Assembly (NCBI GenBank): GCA_903840265.1
Contig: CAIMFH010000147.1
Span: 147,458 to 211,457, forward strand
Direction: 5' to 3'
Length of the DNA stretch: 64,000 bases
Source: an uncultured Schlesneria sp.
GTDB lineage: Bacteria > Planctomycetota > Planctomycetia > Planctomycetales > Planctomycetaceae
Both the position numbers and the translations under genes were made by a program. The notes under the pieces are model-generated. The model did not search any database and had not been told where the DNA came from. It worked only from the letters and a program-made list of their open reading frames with translations. This document shows positions 18,221-26,686 of the stretch, piece after piece (within the stretch, counting starts at the first letter, position 1; each line of letters begins with the position of its first letter).

Positions 18221-20833
18221 CTACTTGGATTCTTCTCCACGTCGCATCCGAAACGGATCGCTCTTCGCGATTTCGGCGACAAGCACTGAAAATCGGAACT
18301 TCTGTTCCTTCAAAGTTTTCACAATCTTATCCGTCGCACAGCGATCATAGAACTCTAAACCGCGCCCCAAAGCATAAGTCAGCATCTTTTCTGACAGACA
18401 TTCACCGAATTCGCATTCTTTCCCGCGTAGCACATGTGCCAATTCCAAGGGGCCATGAAAGCGACTTCCGCCGGGAAGTTCTCCCGTTGTATCCAAGGGT
18501 TTGCCATTGTCGAGGTCTCGCCAGCGGCCAATAGCATCGAAGTTCTCGATCCCGAAACCCAATTGATCCATCACCTTATGGCAAGAATTGCAGCTTGGAT
18601 TCTGGCGATGCAACTCGAGTTGCTGCCGTAAGGTTAAGTCGGGTGAGGCTTTGGCAGTCTCGGCCAGTTCGGGAACGTTTGGGGGTGGCGGTGGTGGAGG
18701 TTTGTCCAGAATCACTTCCATTACCCATTTGCCACGTTTGACGGGGGACGTCCGGTCGGGGTTGGAAGTGAGCGTCAGAATGCTGGCCTGAGTGAGCAGA
18801 CCGGCTCGATTTTTTCCTTCGAGGCTGACTCGCTGAAAGTCCCCTTTGACATCCGGCAACCCGTAATGACGGGCCAGACGTTCGTTCACATAGCTGTATT
18901 CGCCATCGAGGAAATCCAGGATTGAGCGATCTTCTCGCATGATCGCTTCAAAGAACCGGCGAGTTTCTTGCTTCATTTCGTCGCGAAGATCCGGGCCAAA
19001 CTCGGGGAACTTCTCGGGATCGGGGGTCACTTCATTCAGGATACGCAGTTGCAGCCACTGTTCGGCGAAGTTGTCGACCAAAGCTTGCGACTTGGGATCC
19101 TTGAGCATTCGCCGAACCTGATCTTCCAGGACGGCATCGTGGTGCAGATCACCCTGAGCCGCCTGCGCGAGGAGTTGCTCGTCAGGCATGCTGCTCCAGA
19201 GGAAGTAAGAGAGTCGCGAGGCGAGTTCGTAGTCGTTCAACGCATGCTTGTCTTCTGGATCATCCGGCTTTTTGTCGGTCTCGATGCGGTAGAGGAAGTG
19301 TGGCGACACCAGGACGGCGGTGACAGCCACCCGCATTCCGAACGGAAACGGTTCTCCGTTTTTGACGGCTTGCTCGACGAAGCCGACGTAACGTTCGACT
19401 TCGGCCTCGGTCACCGGGCGGCGAAATGCACGACGAACGAACGGCTGCAGATTTTCTCGAGCAGCCTGAGCCACCGTCTTTTCGGTAGCGGGGATGACTG
19501 CCACCAGTTGCCGGTGGGACGCGGGGAGTTCAGCTGGTTCCAGATCCAACGGCCCGATAATTTCGACATCGCGGACGATCAGATTGCGATCGCGTCTGGA
19601 CTTGTCTTTTGCTTTCTCGTCGTAAAAGTCATTGAGAAATGCGACCGCCAGCTTGTGATGCCCTTTGGATGCTTTGAAGCGAAATTCGCATGTTTCCGGG
19701 CTGGCATCTTTCGCGCTAACATCAAACGTATGAAACGCCTTGCCATCCAGTCGGTATTCCATCTTGGCGTGTTCGTCCCCGGCCGGGGTTTCCGCCGCTT
19801 TAGTCCGCAACAGGTATTCACCTGTCAGAGGGAACTCCATTTCGGCCGTGACATCTCCGAGCGAAACCAGGATGGTGGCATCTTCTCCATGCGGGTGGAC
19901 GGCTTTACTCTGTTTCAACTGGTTGCGCGCGAACTCACGCACGACGGGCTTGTTGGGATCGACAACGATGATCGCTTCGGCGGCGATCTTTTCGGCGGCA
20001 TCCAGGTACTTTTCCATCAGCAGCGTCGGCAGGGACAACACGTCGCCAATGTTGTCGAAACCATAGCCGACATCGTCCGAAGGAAAATCATCGGCGGGGC
20101 GAACAGCGACTCCCAGCAGGTCTCGAATGGTGTTGTTGTATTCCGATCGGTTGAGTCGCCGGATCGTCACGCGGCCGGGATCCGAGACCTTCGTGCAATC
20201 GATACGAAACAAGGCCGCTTCGAGGTACTCTATGAGCTGCGCCTTTTCTGCCGCGGTCGGCTGGGGACTATCCGCCGGGGGCATATTTCCGTTCGAGATC
20301 ATCTCGAACGATCGCTCCCACGTTTTGCGATCCTTCAGCATCGCCGCTTCGTCTTGATACTTCGCGAACGAGATCCCTGCTTCGGCGTCATCACCGCTGT
20401 GGCACTGGCCGCAGTACTTCGTGACGACGGGCGCGACGGCTTGCGCATACGTCGGTTTCGGTGGCCCAGACTCGGCCGCCTGGGTATGTCGTTTCGTGGA
20501 AGTCATCAGAAACAGTAGTAGCAACACGACCGTGGTGGCTGCGGCCGACAGACCCGCCCCGACCAGGAATGAAGAGCGATCAATGCGTTGCCACCAACTC
20601 GTTTTCCGCTCCGGCGGTCGATTCGATTTGGCTCGCTCACCCCAGGACAAACTGTCGCCACGCTTTGATTTAGGGGTCGGCAGTTCCTCGTTGTCGATCT
20701 CGGTCGCTTCCAAAGCGGGCACAGTATAAGTGTGCTGGCAATCTCGATTTGGACATTTCCCGCGTCGACCAGCAAACTTCGCGTCGACCCGAAAGGCCTG
20801 GCCGCAGGCAGCGCAGGTCACGGGAATATGCAT
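18221..20833 (-). CDS. zinc-ribbon, membrane-anchored DUF1592/DUF1585 c-type cytochrome protein
   Basis: 870 residues from the ATG at 20833 (GAAGGTG upstream). An N-terminal zinc ribbon (CAAC at 7-10 and a second Cys pair near 27 and 32) is followed by one membrane segment (about 90-111) and a single haem c motif, CGQCH (141-145). Then come the ordered planctomycete domains DUF1587 (RRLNRSEYNNTIRDLLG), DUF1595 (FVRRAFRRPVTEAEVERYVG), DUF1592 (LASRLSYFLWSSMPDEQLL), DUF1588 (LTLTSNPDRTSPVKRGKW) and DUF1585 (about 790-860). It is presumed to work with the DUF1552 protein encoded downstream. The cytoplasmic zinc ribbon is an addition to the usual layout. Confidence 0.88.
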   Translation of the reverse strand: MHIPVTCAACGQAFRVDAKFAGRRGKCPNRDCQHTYTVPALEATEIDNEELPTPKSKRGDSLSWGERAKSNRPPERKTSWWQRIDRSSFLVGAGLSAAATTVVLLLLFLMTSTKRHTQAAESGPPKPTYAQAVAPVVTKYCGQCHSGDDAEAGISFAKYQDEAAMLKDRKTWERSFEMISNGNMPPADSPQPTAAEKAQLIEYLEAALFRIDCTKVSDPGRVTIRRLNRSEYNNTIRDLLGVAVRPADDFPSDDVGYGFDNIGDVLSLPTLLMEKYLDAAEKIAAEAIIVVDPNKPVVREFARNQLKQSKAVHPHGEDATILVSLGDVTAEMEFPLTGEYLLRTKAAETPAGDEHAKMEYRLDGKAFHTFDVSAKDASPETCEFRFKASKGHHKLAVAFLNDFYDEKAKDKSRRDRNLIVRDVEIIGPLDLEPAELPASHRQLVAVIPATEKTVAQAARENLQPFVRRAFRRPVTEAEVERYVGFVEQAVKNGEPFPFGMRVAVTAVLVSPHFLYRIETDKKPDDPEDKHALNDYELASRLSYFLWSSMPDEQLLAQAAQGDLHHDAVLEDQVRRMLKDPKSQALVDNFAEQWLQLRILNEVTPDPEKFPEFGPDLRDEMKQETRRFFEAIMREDRSILDFLDGEYSYVNERLARHYGLPDVKGDFQRVSLEGKNRAGLLTQASILTLTSNPDRTSPVKRGKWVMEVILDKPPPPPPPNVPELAETAKASPDLTLRQQLELHRQNPSCNSCHKVMDQLGFGIENFDAIGRWRDLDNGKPLDTTGELPGGSRFHGPLELAHVLRGKECEFGECLSEKMLTYALGRGLEFYDRCATDKIVKTLKEQKFRFSVLVAEIAKSDPFRMRRGEESK

Positions 20834-21007
20834 GGCAACACCTTCGAGCAGCGACAAGGACGGAGGGATTTACCGGGGTGGGAGTGAAGCATGAAAGTAT
20901 AACTGGCCAAAAGACCCAAAGTCCACGAGCAGTATTTTGCGAATGGTCCATCCCGTGATCGAGCGAGCTGGAGGCAGTGGATTCGAGAGGAGCAGAGAAG
21001 AGTTTTA

Positions 21008-21044
21008 GCCACGGATGAGACACCGATTGAACACGGATGAAGAG
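21008..21044. repeat. short CCACGGATGA-type direct repeat
   Basis: Three imperfect copies of a unit like CACGGATGA/CACCGATTGA occur in 37 bases (CCACGGATGA, CACCGATTGA, CACGGATGAA). Strings of this kind recur in intergenic DNA of many environmental bacteria. Only this one cluster was noticed in the window. Confidence 0.4.
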
Positions 21045-21421
21045 TGAATCGTAGGTGGCAACAATTCGACGGGAAAGAATCCCGCTGAAGAGCCGTTGCT
21101 CAAGGACTGCGCGCACACGCAAAACATATAAGGGCACTGAAGATAAGGCGTGTGGCAATGAAGCTGCCATCGCAGTGACAGATGCATTCTTGAGTCGAAA
21201 TGGGACCGCGCTTCGTTTCGTCAAAAAAGCTGATCGCGCCGTCGCTACAATTGTTAAGATCTGCCTCATCCCACGCGTCGCAGTTGCCGATAGAAACTCT
21301 TGTCTTACCTGCCAACCACCTTCAACGGCCTTGCGGCTGGCTCCGTTTTGTCGCGGTTCAGACCCGACGGAATGATGTTGCAGTCGGTTGTTCGTGGGCA
21401 AGACGATGGGGCGATCGGACA

Positions 21422-21453
21422 ACCCCTCGTCCACTTCAGTGTGGACGAGGGGT
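21422..21453 (-). terminator. hairpin terminator after the nuoL-like gene
   Basis: Perfect 13-base stem ACCCCTCGTCCAC / GTGGACGAGGGGT with a 6-base loop, nine bases past the stop of the minus-strand nuoL-like gene. There is no T run. Confidence 0.6.
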
Positions 21454-21461
21454 GCGCCGAT

Positions 21462-23348
21462 CTACGCCACCAGAATCAGCGTCAGCAACAGCGTCGCTGT
21501 CCCGAGGAGCATCGTCGCGACGTAAAAATCGATTCGCGACACCTGCAGTCCTTCGATTCGGAATCCAATCCAAGCCGTTCCCTGGACAAGCAACCGTCGC
21601 CACGCTCGATCAATCGCAATCGCATCCACAGATCGAGCGAAGAACCGGCTGATCGAGTGCCAGGGAGTGCGGAAGACCGATTGAAACAACGGATCCACAT
21701 ACATTCGCTCTCGTCTCAGGCGAGCAAGCGATTCCCAAGCACTCGCTGATACTGGAAACGCGGTCTGGCCGGTTCGCCAGCCGATCACGAAGCCGATCAG
21801 AACCAAGACCTGTCCGATCCCCCACCGCATCCATTCGTCGGAGCTCATCGGCGTGGTGACGATCTGCCATGACCAGAAACCAATAGCGGCGGCAAGGAGC
21901 AGGATGCTCACGAATCCCAAGGCGGGGCCTCGCAGCGACGGCACCATCGGCACTCGAAGACCGCAAGTATCTTCCAAGGGACGCGATCTGGCCAATCCTC
22001 CCGCGACTGCGAATGCGGACAGTCCTTGAGCGATCCACAGGCCGTACACCCACTCCCAATGCTCGGCCATCGCGCTTGATGGATCGGTCGCATCGGCAGC
22101 GTCATCGTTACTTGCTGCCTCCAGCGACCTCACCTGCATGGGCTGTGTGTTGAGTTCAATCAGTGAGTGTTGCATCCAACCAAACGGGAGTAGCCCCGCG
22201 ATCGCCAACGAGCCGCACCAGGCCGCCACCGATGATGTCCGTTGAACAGCTTGATCGAGACGTGGCGATCCAAACAGCAGAAAGGCTGCCATCGAGATAA
22301 TGCACAGGTGGCCGATGCACAACGCGACAGCCGGTGGCTGTCCACTGCCGAGTGCGACCAAGACCACGCCCATTTGAGACGTGACAAGATAGGTCAGCCT
22401 GCGATGTTGTTCGAGTTGTCCACCGGCGACAAATGCTCCGAGAATGGCACCGAGCGTGCCGAAGCCCCCCAGTAACGTTAGTGACGTTTCAGAAGCCGCC
22501 AGTAAAGGCTGACATTTCAGTAGCACCCAGATTCCCGCAGGCACATATCCCACAGCATAGATGAGGATGCACGAGGGACTCTCCCACGTCGAAGACTGAT
22601 AGTGCCAGCCAAACCAGGGAAACAGCCCGCAACGGCAGAGCGAGCTGATCACGATCAGGCTGCCGATGAGTCCGATCATGGCGGGGTTGTCCGTTGCCAA
22701 CCGACGAAGGCCCTCGTTTGACAGCACTTCAGTGAACGAACTCGAACCCTCCACGACGCCGATCAACACCACGGCCCAGAAGAGGAGTAAGTCACTCATC
22801 AAGCCGACCACTAAGGCACGATGCATCCCTTGTGTCGTGGATGCAGACGATGATCGACTTGTCAGCAACAGCGTCCCCGCCGACAACATCAACCAGCACG
22901 CGAGCATGTGAACCAAGGTTGTCGCCATCACCAGGCCACTCGCCGAAGCAACGACGATCGCCGCCGCAATCTTGAAGCGAACCGCCGTCGCTGACTGTGA
23001 TCTGTCGCCGCAGAACGTTGCCGTCAACCACGCCAGTGTTGTCATTATGGCAAGCCAGATGACTGCGTACTTGTCGACGTGCCATCCCCAATTGATCTGC
23101 TGAGGTCGCACTCCCGCCGTCACGAGCCAAGGTCCCAGTTCTGCACCAACGATGGGAAGACCAGTGACCTGCATGATCACGAAGAGGCTTATCGCACCGA
23201 CACAGCCGCTCGCCAAACCGCCAGTTGCGGAAAGCGAGGCTGCTCGTTCTGATCGACTATTGAACAGCAGCAATAACAGTCCGATGACGGCTCCCAGCAA
23301 GGGGAGCGCTACCGGTGCGACGATCAGCCACTGAGTGAAAATGGTCAT
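21462..23348 (-). CDS. NuoL/Mrp-like proton-translocating membrane subunit (divergent)
   Basis: 628 residues with about 14-16 hydrophobic segments. The central region GLFPWFGWHYQSSTWESPSC followed by ILIYAVGYVPAGIW aligns with the NuoL/M/N signature around the antiporter-like channel. The His of the canonical ALIHAAT motif is replaced by Tyr here. A soluble stretch (about 400-430) interrupts the C-terminal helices. The ATG at 23348 overlaps the stop of the K-like gene (ATGA), showing translational coupling. It is the last gene of a J-K-L-like set; no M- or N-like gene follows. It may belong to a reduced complex I-like or bicarbonate/ion transport module. Confidence 0.7.
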   Translation of the reverse strand: MTIFTQWLIVAPVALPLLGAVIGLLLLLFNSRSERAASLSATGGLASGCVGAISLFVIMQVTGLPIVGAELGPWLVTAGVRPQQINWGWHVDKYAVIWLAIMTTLAWLTATFCGDRSQSATAVRFKIAAAIVVASASGLVMATTLVHMLACWLMLSAGTLLLTSRSSSASTTQGMHRALVVGLMSDLLLFWAVVLIGVVEGSSSFTEVLSNEGLRRLATDNPAMIGLIGSLIVISSLCRCGLFPWFGWHYQSSTWESPSCILIYAVGYVPAGIWVLLKCQPLLAASETSLTLLGGFGTLGAILGAFVAGGQLEQHRRLTYLVTSQMGVVLVALGSGQPPAVALCIGHLCIISMAAFLLFGSPRLDQAVQRTSSVAAWCGSLAIAGLLPFGWMQHSLIELNTQPMQVRSLEAASNDDAADATDPSSAMAEHWEWVYGLWIAQGLSAFAVAGGLARSRPLEDTCGLRVPMVPSLRGPALGFVSILLLAAAIGFWSWQIVTTPMSSDEWMRWGIGQVLVLIGFVIGWRTGQTAFPVSASAWESLARLRRERMYVDPLFQSVFRTPWHSISRFFARSVDAIAIDRAWRRLLVQGTAWIGFRIEGLQVSRIDFYVATMLLGTATLLLTLILVA

Positions 23349-23647
23349 TCGAGGGCCTGCGATCCATCAGCAGAAGCTGTCCCTTCTGGTAAGGACTTCT
23401 TTGCGATGGGGATCATCCAGATGCCCCACAGGCAAAACACCAATAGCAATGCTGCGGCCGCGAGATCGAATTCATCGCTGAAAAGGTAGCCGCCACCAGT
23501 CACAAACATGATCGCAACCCCCTGCACCAGCACGCCCATCGCCAGGACGCGATCGCGAACCGAACGCCCGGCGACGACGGCCATTCCGCCGATCGTGATC
23601 AGCAGGCAGCCGAGCAAGAGGCCGCGATTCCAATCGATATGATCCAT
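23345..23647 (-). CDS. NuoK-like small membrane subunit
   Basis: 100 residues with three predicted membrane helices (about 9-25, 33-51 and 60-80) and a charged tail. This matches NuoK in size and topology. The third helix carries Asp/Glu near its start (SDEFDLAAAALLLVF) where NuoK has its conserved proton-path Glu, but exact alignment is uncertain. Its TGA overlaps the ATG of the L-like gene, and the J-like gene ends 18 bases upstream. Assignment rests mainly on gene order and topology. Confidence 0.6.
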   Translation of the reverse strand: MDHIDWNRGLLLGCLLITIGGMAVVAGRSVRDRVLAMGVLVQGVAIMFVTGGGYLFSDEFDLAAAALLLVFCLWGIWMIPIAKKSLPEGTASADGSQALE

Positions 23648-23665
23648 AATGGTTGGTGCCTCAAG

Positions 23666-24517
23666 TCACGTGGCTTGTTCCGTTGCTGGCTGATCACCGT
23701 CTTGAATACGGCGTTCCAGGCTTGCTGAAGCTGAATCTTCACCATCCGAAGTCGAACGCTTTGCCACTGCCGCGGAAAAAGAGATGAAGGCCAGTACCGA
23801 CAACAGGATGACGATATCCGGGCGTTTGCCAAATGCCGTCAACGTAGCCAATCCTGAATGTTGGTCAGCGGCAGGGATGTTGAGCAGACTTCGAATTCGC
23901 GCCGACTGAGGCAATGCAGACAGCCGCCGTGTGGGAGTGGCTCGTGATGATTCGGCACGCAGCGCGTAGTGAATCGTCCCGATCAACAGCACCGAGACAA
24001 CCAGCCCTGTCGCACCACTCAACCAAATCGCTGCGCCGGCTTTGTCCTCCAGCTTCGAGAAGAGCTGCGGCCAAAGGTCTTCCGTTCGCAGTGGTCTGCC
24101 GGACCAGTATTCCTTGACCAGGTAGATGACGCAGGCAAACCCCAGCAGCGCTAACAACGACGCGGTGCCAGTCAACTTTTCGGCGGCGCAAATGATCGCA
24201 TTCATGATGGACATCAGGCCGAACCAAACGGCTTGGCCACGAGGATGGGGTCGGCCAACCAGCAGGACGGCCGCGATGACGGACAGGACTGCTTGTCCGA
24301 TGAACAAGTAGTCCTGAGTACTCCACGATCGCCAGGTCGCCACCCCGCGCGGATCACCGCCGATCGTGAAGGCCAGGAACGCGAGGTAAATCAGCGCCAG
24401 CAACATCGCTCCAGACCGAACTTGCGGTTTGAAGCGGGCTGATTGCCAAACGGCCAATCCGACGACGCAGACTCCCAGCAGCACGACGAGCCACCAGGGT
24501 CTGTGCGAGTCATCCAT
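23666..24517 (-). CDS. multi-pass membrane protein, NuoJ-like by position
   Basis: 283 residues with about six to seven hydrophobic segments: 8-24, 38-53, 72-88, 97-112, 118-134, 164-182 and 234-250. NuoJ usually has five helices and about 170-200 residues, so this is longer. Sequence similarity to NuoJ is faint and the call depends on its place directly before the K- and L-like genes. The C-terminus is charged and probably cytoplasmic. It starts 22 bases after the DUF3467 gene ends, in the same direction. Confidence 0.5.
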   Translation of the reverse strand: MDDSHRPWWLVVLLGVCVVGLAVWQSARFKPQVRSGAMLLALIYLAFLAFTIGGDPRGVATWRSWSTQDYLFIGQAVLSVIAAVLLVGRPHPRGQAVWFGLMSIMNAIICAAEKLTGTASLLALLGFACVIYLVKEYWSGRPLRTEDLWPQLFSKLEDKAGAAIWLSGATGLVVSVLLIGTIHYALRAESSRATPTRRLSALPQSARIRSLLNIPAADQHSGLATLTAFGKRPDIVILLSVLAFISFSAAVAKRSTSDGEDSASASLERRIQDGDQPATEQAT

Positions 24518-24539
24518 GAATCACCGGGCTCAACTGAAG

Positions 24540-24860
24540 TTATCGCTTTTCAGCGTTTGGAATCACGCGTTTGGCAACATCGATCTCAACATTGCCGAAG
24601 GCTTGCTCGTGACGCTGCAAGAAACCGCCGAGCATCAACCACAGTCGCTTGGCAGTGAAGTAGTTCATCACCATCCGCTGCGACACTTTAACCGGGGCCG
24701 GTTTCGCTCCAAACGGTTGAGGATTCAAACCGAAATCCAGCACCAACTCTTCAGGCAGACCGGCAACTCGCACGAAATTCGCATACAGCGGCTCCAAGCT
24801 TTCGGGCTCGATCACTTGCTGTTGCTGAGCCACCAGGTCTTGCGGAGATTGTTCCGTCAT
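24540..24860 (-). CDS. DUF3467 family protein
   Basis: 106 residues. The family signature is clear: YANFVRVAGLPEELVLDFGL, then a paired strand (KVSQRMVMNYFTAKRLWLML) and the C-terminal QRHEQAFGNVEID. DUF3467 proteins are small, soluble and of unknown function. The ATG at 24860 has AGGATCGCGTC upstream. It is the first gene of the minus-strand group that continues with the J-, K- and L-like membrane genes, so its product may be a regulator or assembly factor for them (inferred from proximity only). Confidence 0.85.
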   Translation of the reverse strand: MTEQSPQDLVAQQQQVIEPESLEPLYANFVRVAGLPEELVLDFGLNPQPFGAKPAPVKVSQRMVMNYFTAKRLWLMLGGFLQRHEQAFGNVEIDVAKRVIPNAEKR

Positions 24861-25191
24861 GACGCGATCCTGATTTGAAGTTCATCGTGAAGAGGGGATT
24901 CAGACAGCATCATGGTCGCTGTAGAGACATGCTGTCAACGAACGTCCGAGGCCGCCTGAAGGGAGGGGGATCGCGATATTTGGGGCTCTTTGGATGACTT
25001 TGTGTCGATGAAGTACGCCCATCAAAGGCGACACAGAGGACTCGCAGAACGGTGAATTGGGATTTTTCAGTCGGTGTCTGAGCCGTGGTCGATCCCTCTC
25101 AATTCGGCTATACTGCAAGGCCAGATTGAAACGAGCAGTCGTCGCGGCTGCGTCGATCATTTTTGTCCTATAAGCAGAGGCAGCAGGTTTT
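24861..25191. other. intergenic region between divergent DUF3467 and peroxiredoxin genes
   Basis: 330 bases with no supportable gene. A TATACT box at 25109-25114 is a plausible -10 element for the peroxiredoxin gene 78 bases downstream, but no good -35 match sits at the right spacing. Nothing else stands out. Confidence 0.4.
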
Positions 25192-25734
25192 ATGAGTGCA
25201 ACCGTCGGTCAAGTCGCCCCGGATTTTTCTGTTCAAGCTTATGATCGCACCAAGGACGGGACCGATCAACAATTCAGTCAGGTCAAGCTCTCCGACTTCA
25301 AGGGCAAGTGGGTCTGCCTGTACTTCTACCCATTGGACTTCACTTTCGTCTGCCCGACCGAGATCGTGGCTTTCGACGACGCCGTCGGCGAATTTAACAG
25401 CCGCAATTGCGTCTTGCTGACCGCCAGTACAGACAGCGTCTACTCGCACAAAGGCTGGTGCGATAGCCATCCTGACCTGGCCAAGCTCAAGCATCTGATG
25501 CTGGCCGACACCAATCACAAGCTGTCTTGTGACTATGGTGTGCTGATTGAAGAGCAGGGAATCGCCTATCGCGGCATCTTCCTGATCTCTCCGGAAGGAA
25601 TCGTCCGCTACCTGGCCATTCACGATCTACCAGTCGGACGCAACGTCGAAGAAGCTCTGCGAGTCTTGGACGCTCTGCAAACGGACAAACTGGTCCCCTG
25701 CAACTGGAAGAAGGGCGGCAAGACGCTGAACTGA
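25192..25734 (+). CDS. typical 2-Cys peroxiredoxin (AhpC/TSA family)
   Basis: 180 residues. The peroxidatic Cys54 lies in FTFVCPTEI, with the expected Pro/Thr of the active site, and the resolving Cys170 lies in LVPCNWKKG. The C-terminal extension matches the typical 2-Cys group, which reduces hydrogen peroxide and organic peroxides using a thioredoxin or AhpF-type donor. The motif SHKGWCDSHPDLAKLKHLML is also family-typical. The ATG at 25192 follows AGGCAGCAGG. It is a single-gene unit closed by a terminator. No reductase gene is next to it. Confidence 0.93.
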   Translation: MSATVGQVAPDFSVQAYDRTKDGTDQQFSQVKLSDFKGKWVCLYFYPLDFTFVCPTEIVAFDDAVGEFNSRNCVLLTASTDSVYSHKGWCDSHPDLAKLKHLMLADTNHKLSCDYGVLIEEQGIAYRGIFLISPEGIVRYLAIHDLPVGRNVEEALRVLDALQTDKLVPCNWKKGGKTLN

Positions 25735-25765
25735 TTTCGGATCAGTAGCGCCAAAGAAAATAACG

Positions 25766-25800
25766 GCCCTCGCTCCAATCACGGAACGAGGGCTATTTTT
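25766..25800 (+). terminator. rho-independent terminator
   Basis: GCCCTCGCTCC / GGAACGAGGGC stem with one mismatch and a 6-base loop, followed by TATTTTT. It lies 31 bases after the peroxiredoxin stop. Confidence 0.8.
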
Positions 25801-25841
25801 ATCGGTGATCGATCGTGCCGAGATCGACAACGAACGAAACT

Positions 25842-26246
25842 TCACGACGCAATGGGCAACAACGTTTCGCGTTGCACCCGCAATCCATCAAAATACAGAC
25901 GCAAATCGACTATCAATTCCTGGGCCAGGGCTTCGTAAGGAGCCCGATGAGCAATTCGATCGCGCAGCCGTTGAAGACGCTCAAAAGGAAGCGGCAGTTC
26001 CGACGGATTGGAGGCTCCTGCCACCCAGTCGGCGTCGCGCGGGATGACCGGCAGATAAACCAGCGACCGGCGAGGGCGAGAAACCAGCAACATATCGAGT
26101 GTTGCCAGTAACCAGCGGTCGCGTTCGCGTCCAGGTTCATCGTTCAATAGTTCGCGCAGATCACCCAGGACCAGGTGTTCAAACTCCAGTCGAGGAGAGG
26201 CGGCGCGTGAATTTGTGGGGGCGGTCGCAATCATCGGGTTCGCCAT
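25842..26246 (-). CDS. conserved-looking protein of unknown function
   Basis: 134 residues from the ATG at 26246; the frame is open to 26372 and a start at 26306 is also possible, since neither has a strong binding site. The product is charged and mostly helical (LGDLRELLNDEPGRERDRWL, PFERLQRLRDRIAHRAPYEA) and no known domain is recognised. It has no signal peptide. It is convergent with the peroxiredoxin gene. Codon use looks like a real gene, but support is limited to that and the length. Confidence 0.5.
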   Translation of the reverse strand: MANPMIATAPTNSRAASPRLEFEHLVLGDLRELLNDEPGRERDRWLLATLDMLLVSRPRRSLVYLPVIPRDADWVAGASNPSELPLPFERLQRLRDRIAHRAPYEALAQELIVDLRLYFDGLRVQRETLLPIAS

Positions 26247-26686
26247 TGAGATGCCGCGAAGGCAGACAAGGGGGTGGGCAATTGTGATGGCGGGCGAGCT
26301 GAACATGGTGAAACGCAACCTGCGTGCCAGAAAGACAAGAAGTCGATAGTGGATAACCACGACGGTCATCAATTGTTAAATTCGTCTGTACTTCTGACCG
26401 AATTGACGAGTTGGCACTGTTTCAAAATTACCCGTAGAGTAGACGTAATGCCGACCGCGCGTTCCTTTTCAGGCAGTGCTGCGAGATTGTCCGGCAACCC
26501 TTTACTGAGCAGGCGCTTCCGAAGATCCATTGTGGTTTGCCGAAGTTGGAGTACCGATCCGAAATTCGTCTTGCAGCAAAATCCGGCCTGAATTAGAAGT
26601 CCAGCTCTCCCCTAATTTATAGACGACTTCTAATCCACGGCTGCGCGATGCCCCTGGCACCGTTTTTAGCCATAAGGTGACTGCTG
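26247..26686. other. intergenic region with inverted repeat
   Basis: 440 bases between divergent genes. The right-hand part carries an inverted repeat (26593-26633) 53 bases before the lipoprotein gene. No gene-like frame with a binding site was found. Confidence 0.4.
26593..26633. promoter_or_regulatory. spaced inverted repeat upstream of the lipoprotein gene
   Basis: TTAGAAGTC / GACTTCTAA, perfect 9-base arms separated by 23 bases. The spacer contains an AT-rich TAATTTATAG stretch that could be part of a promoter. The layout suits a regulator-binding site, but this is inferred. Confidence 0.35.

Larger units (their letters stand above)
20834..21461. other. 628-base region without a supportable gene
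   Basis: It lies between the DUF1592 gene start and the end of the nuoL-like gene, both on the minus strand. It contains a degenerate CACGGATGA-type repeat at 21008-21044 and a terminator hairpin at 21422-21453. Open frames crossing it either extend antisense or run into the DUF1592 gene in another frame, so none is called. Confidence 0.5.

Noticed and set aside
17197..18534. Long open frame of 445 residues antisense to the HTH gene
   Set aside because: It exists because the Gly/Asn-rich gene has repetitive codons. It has no family motif and the sense gene has a good start, binding site and domains.
18968..20518. Open frame of 516 residues antisense to the DUF1592 gene
   Set aside because: It is a shadow of the high-GC coding strand. 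The DUF1592 domains on the minus strand are certain.
20670..21434. 254-residue open frame on the minus strand at the DUF1592 start region
   Set aside because: It runs into the DUF1592 gene in another frame and crosses a non-coding region. No homology is apparent.
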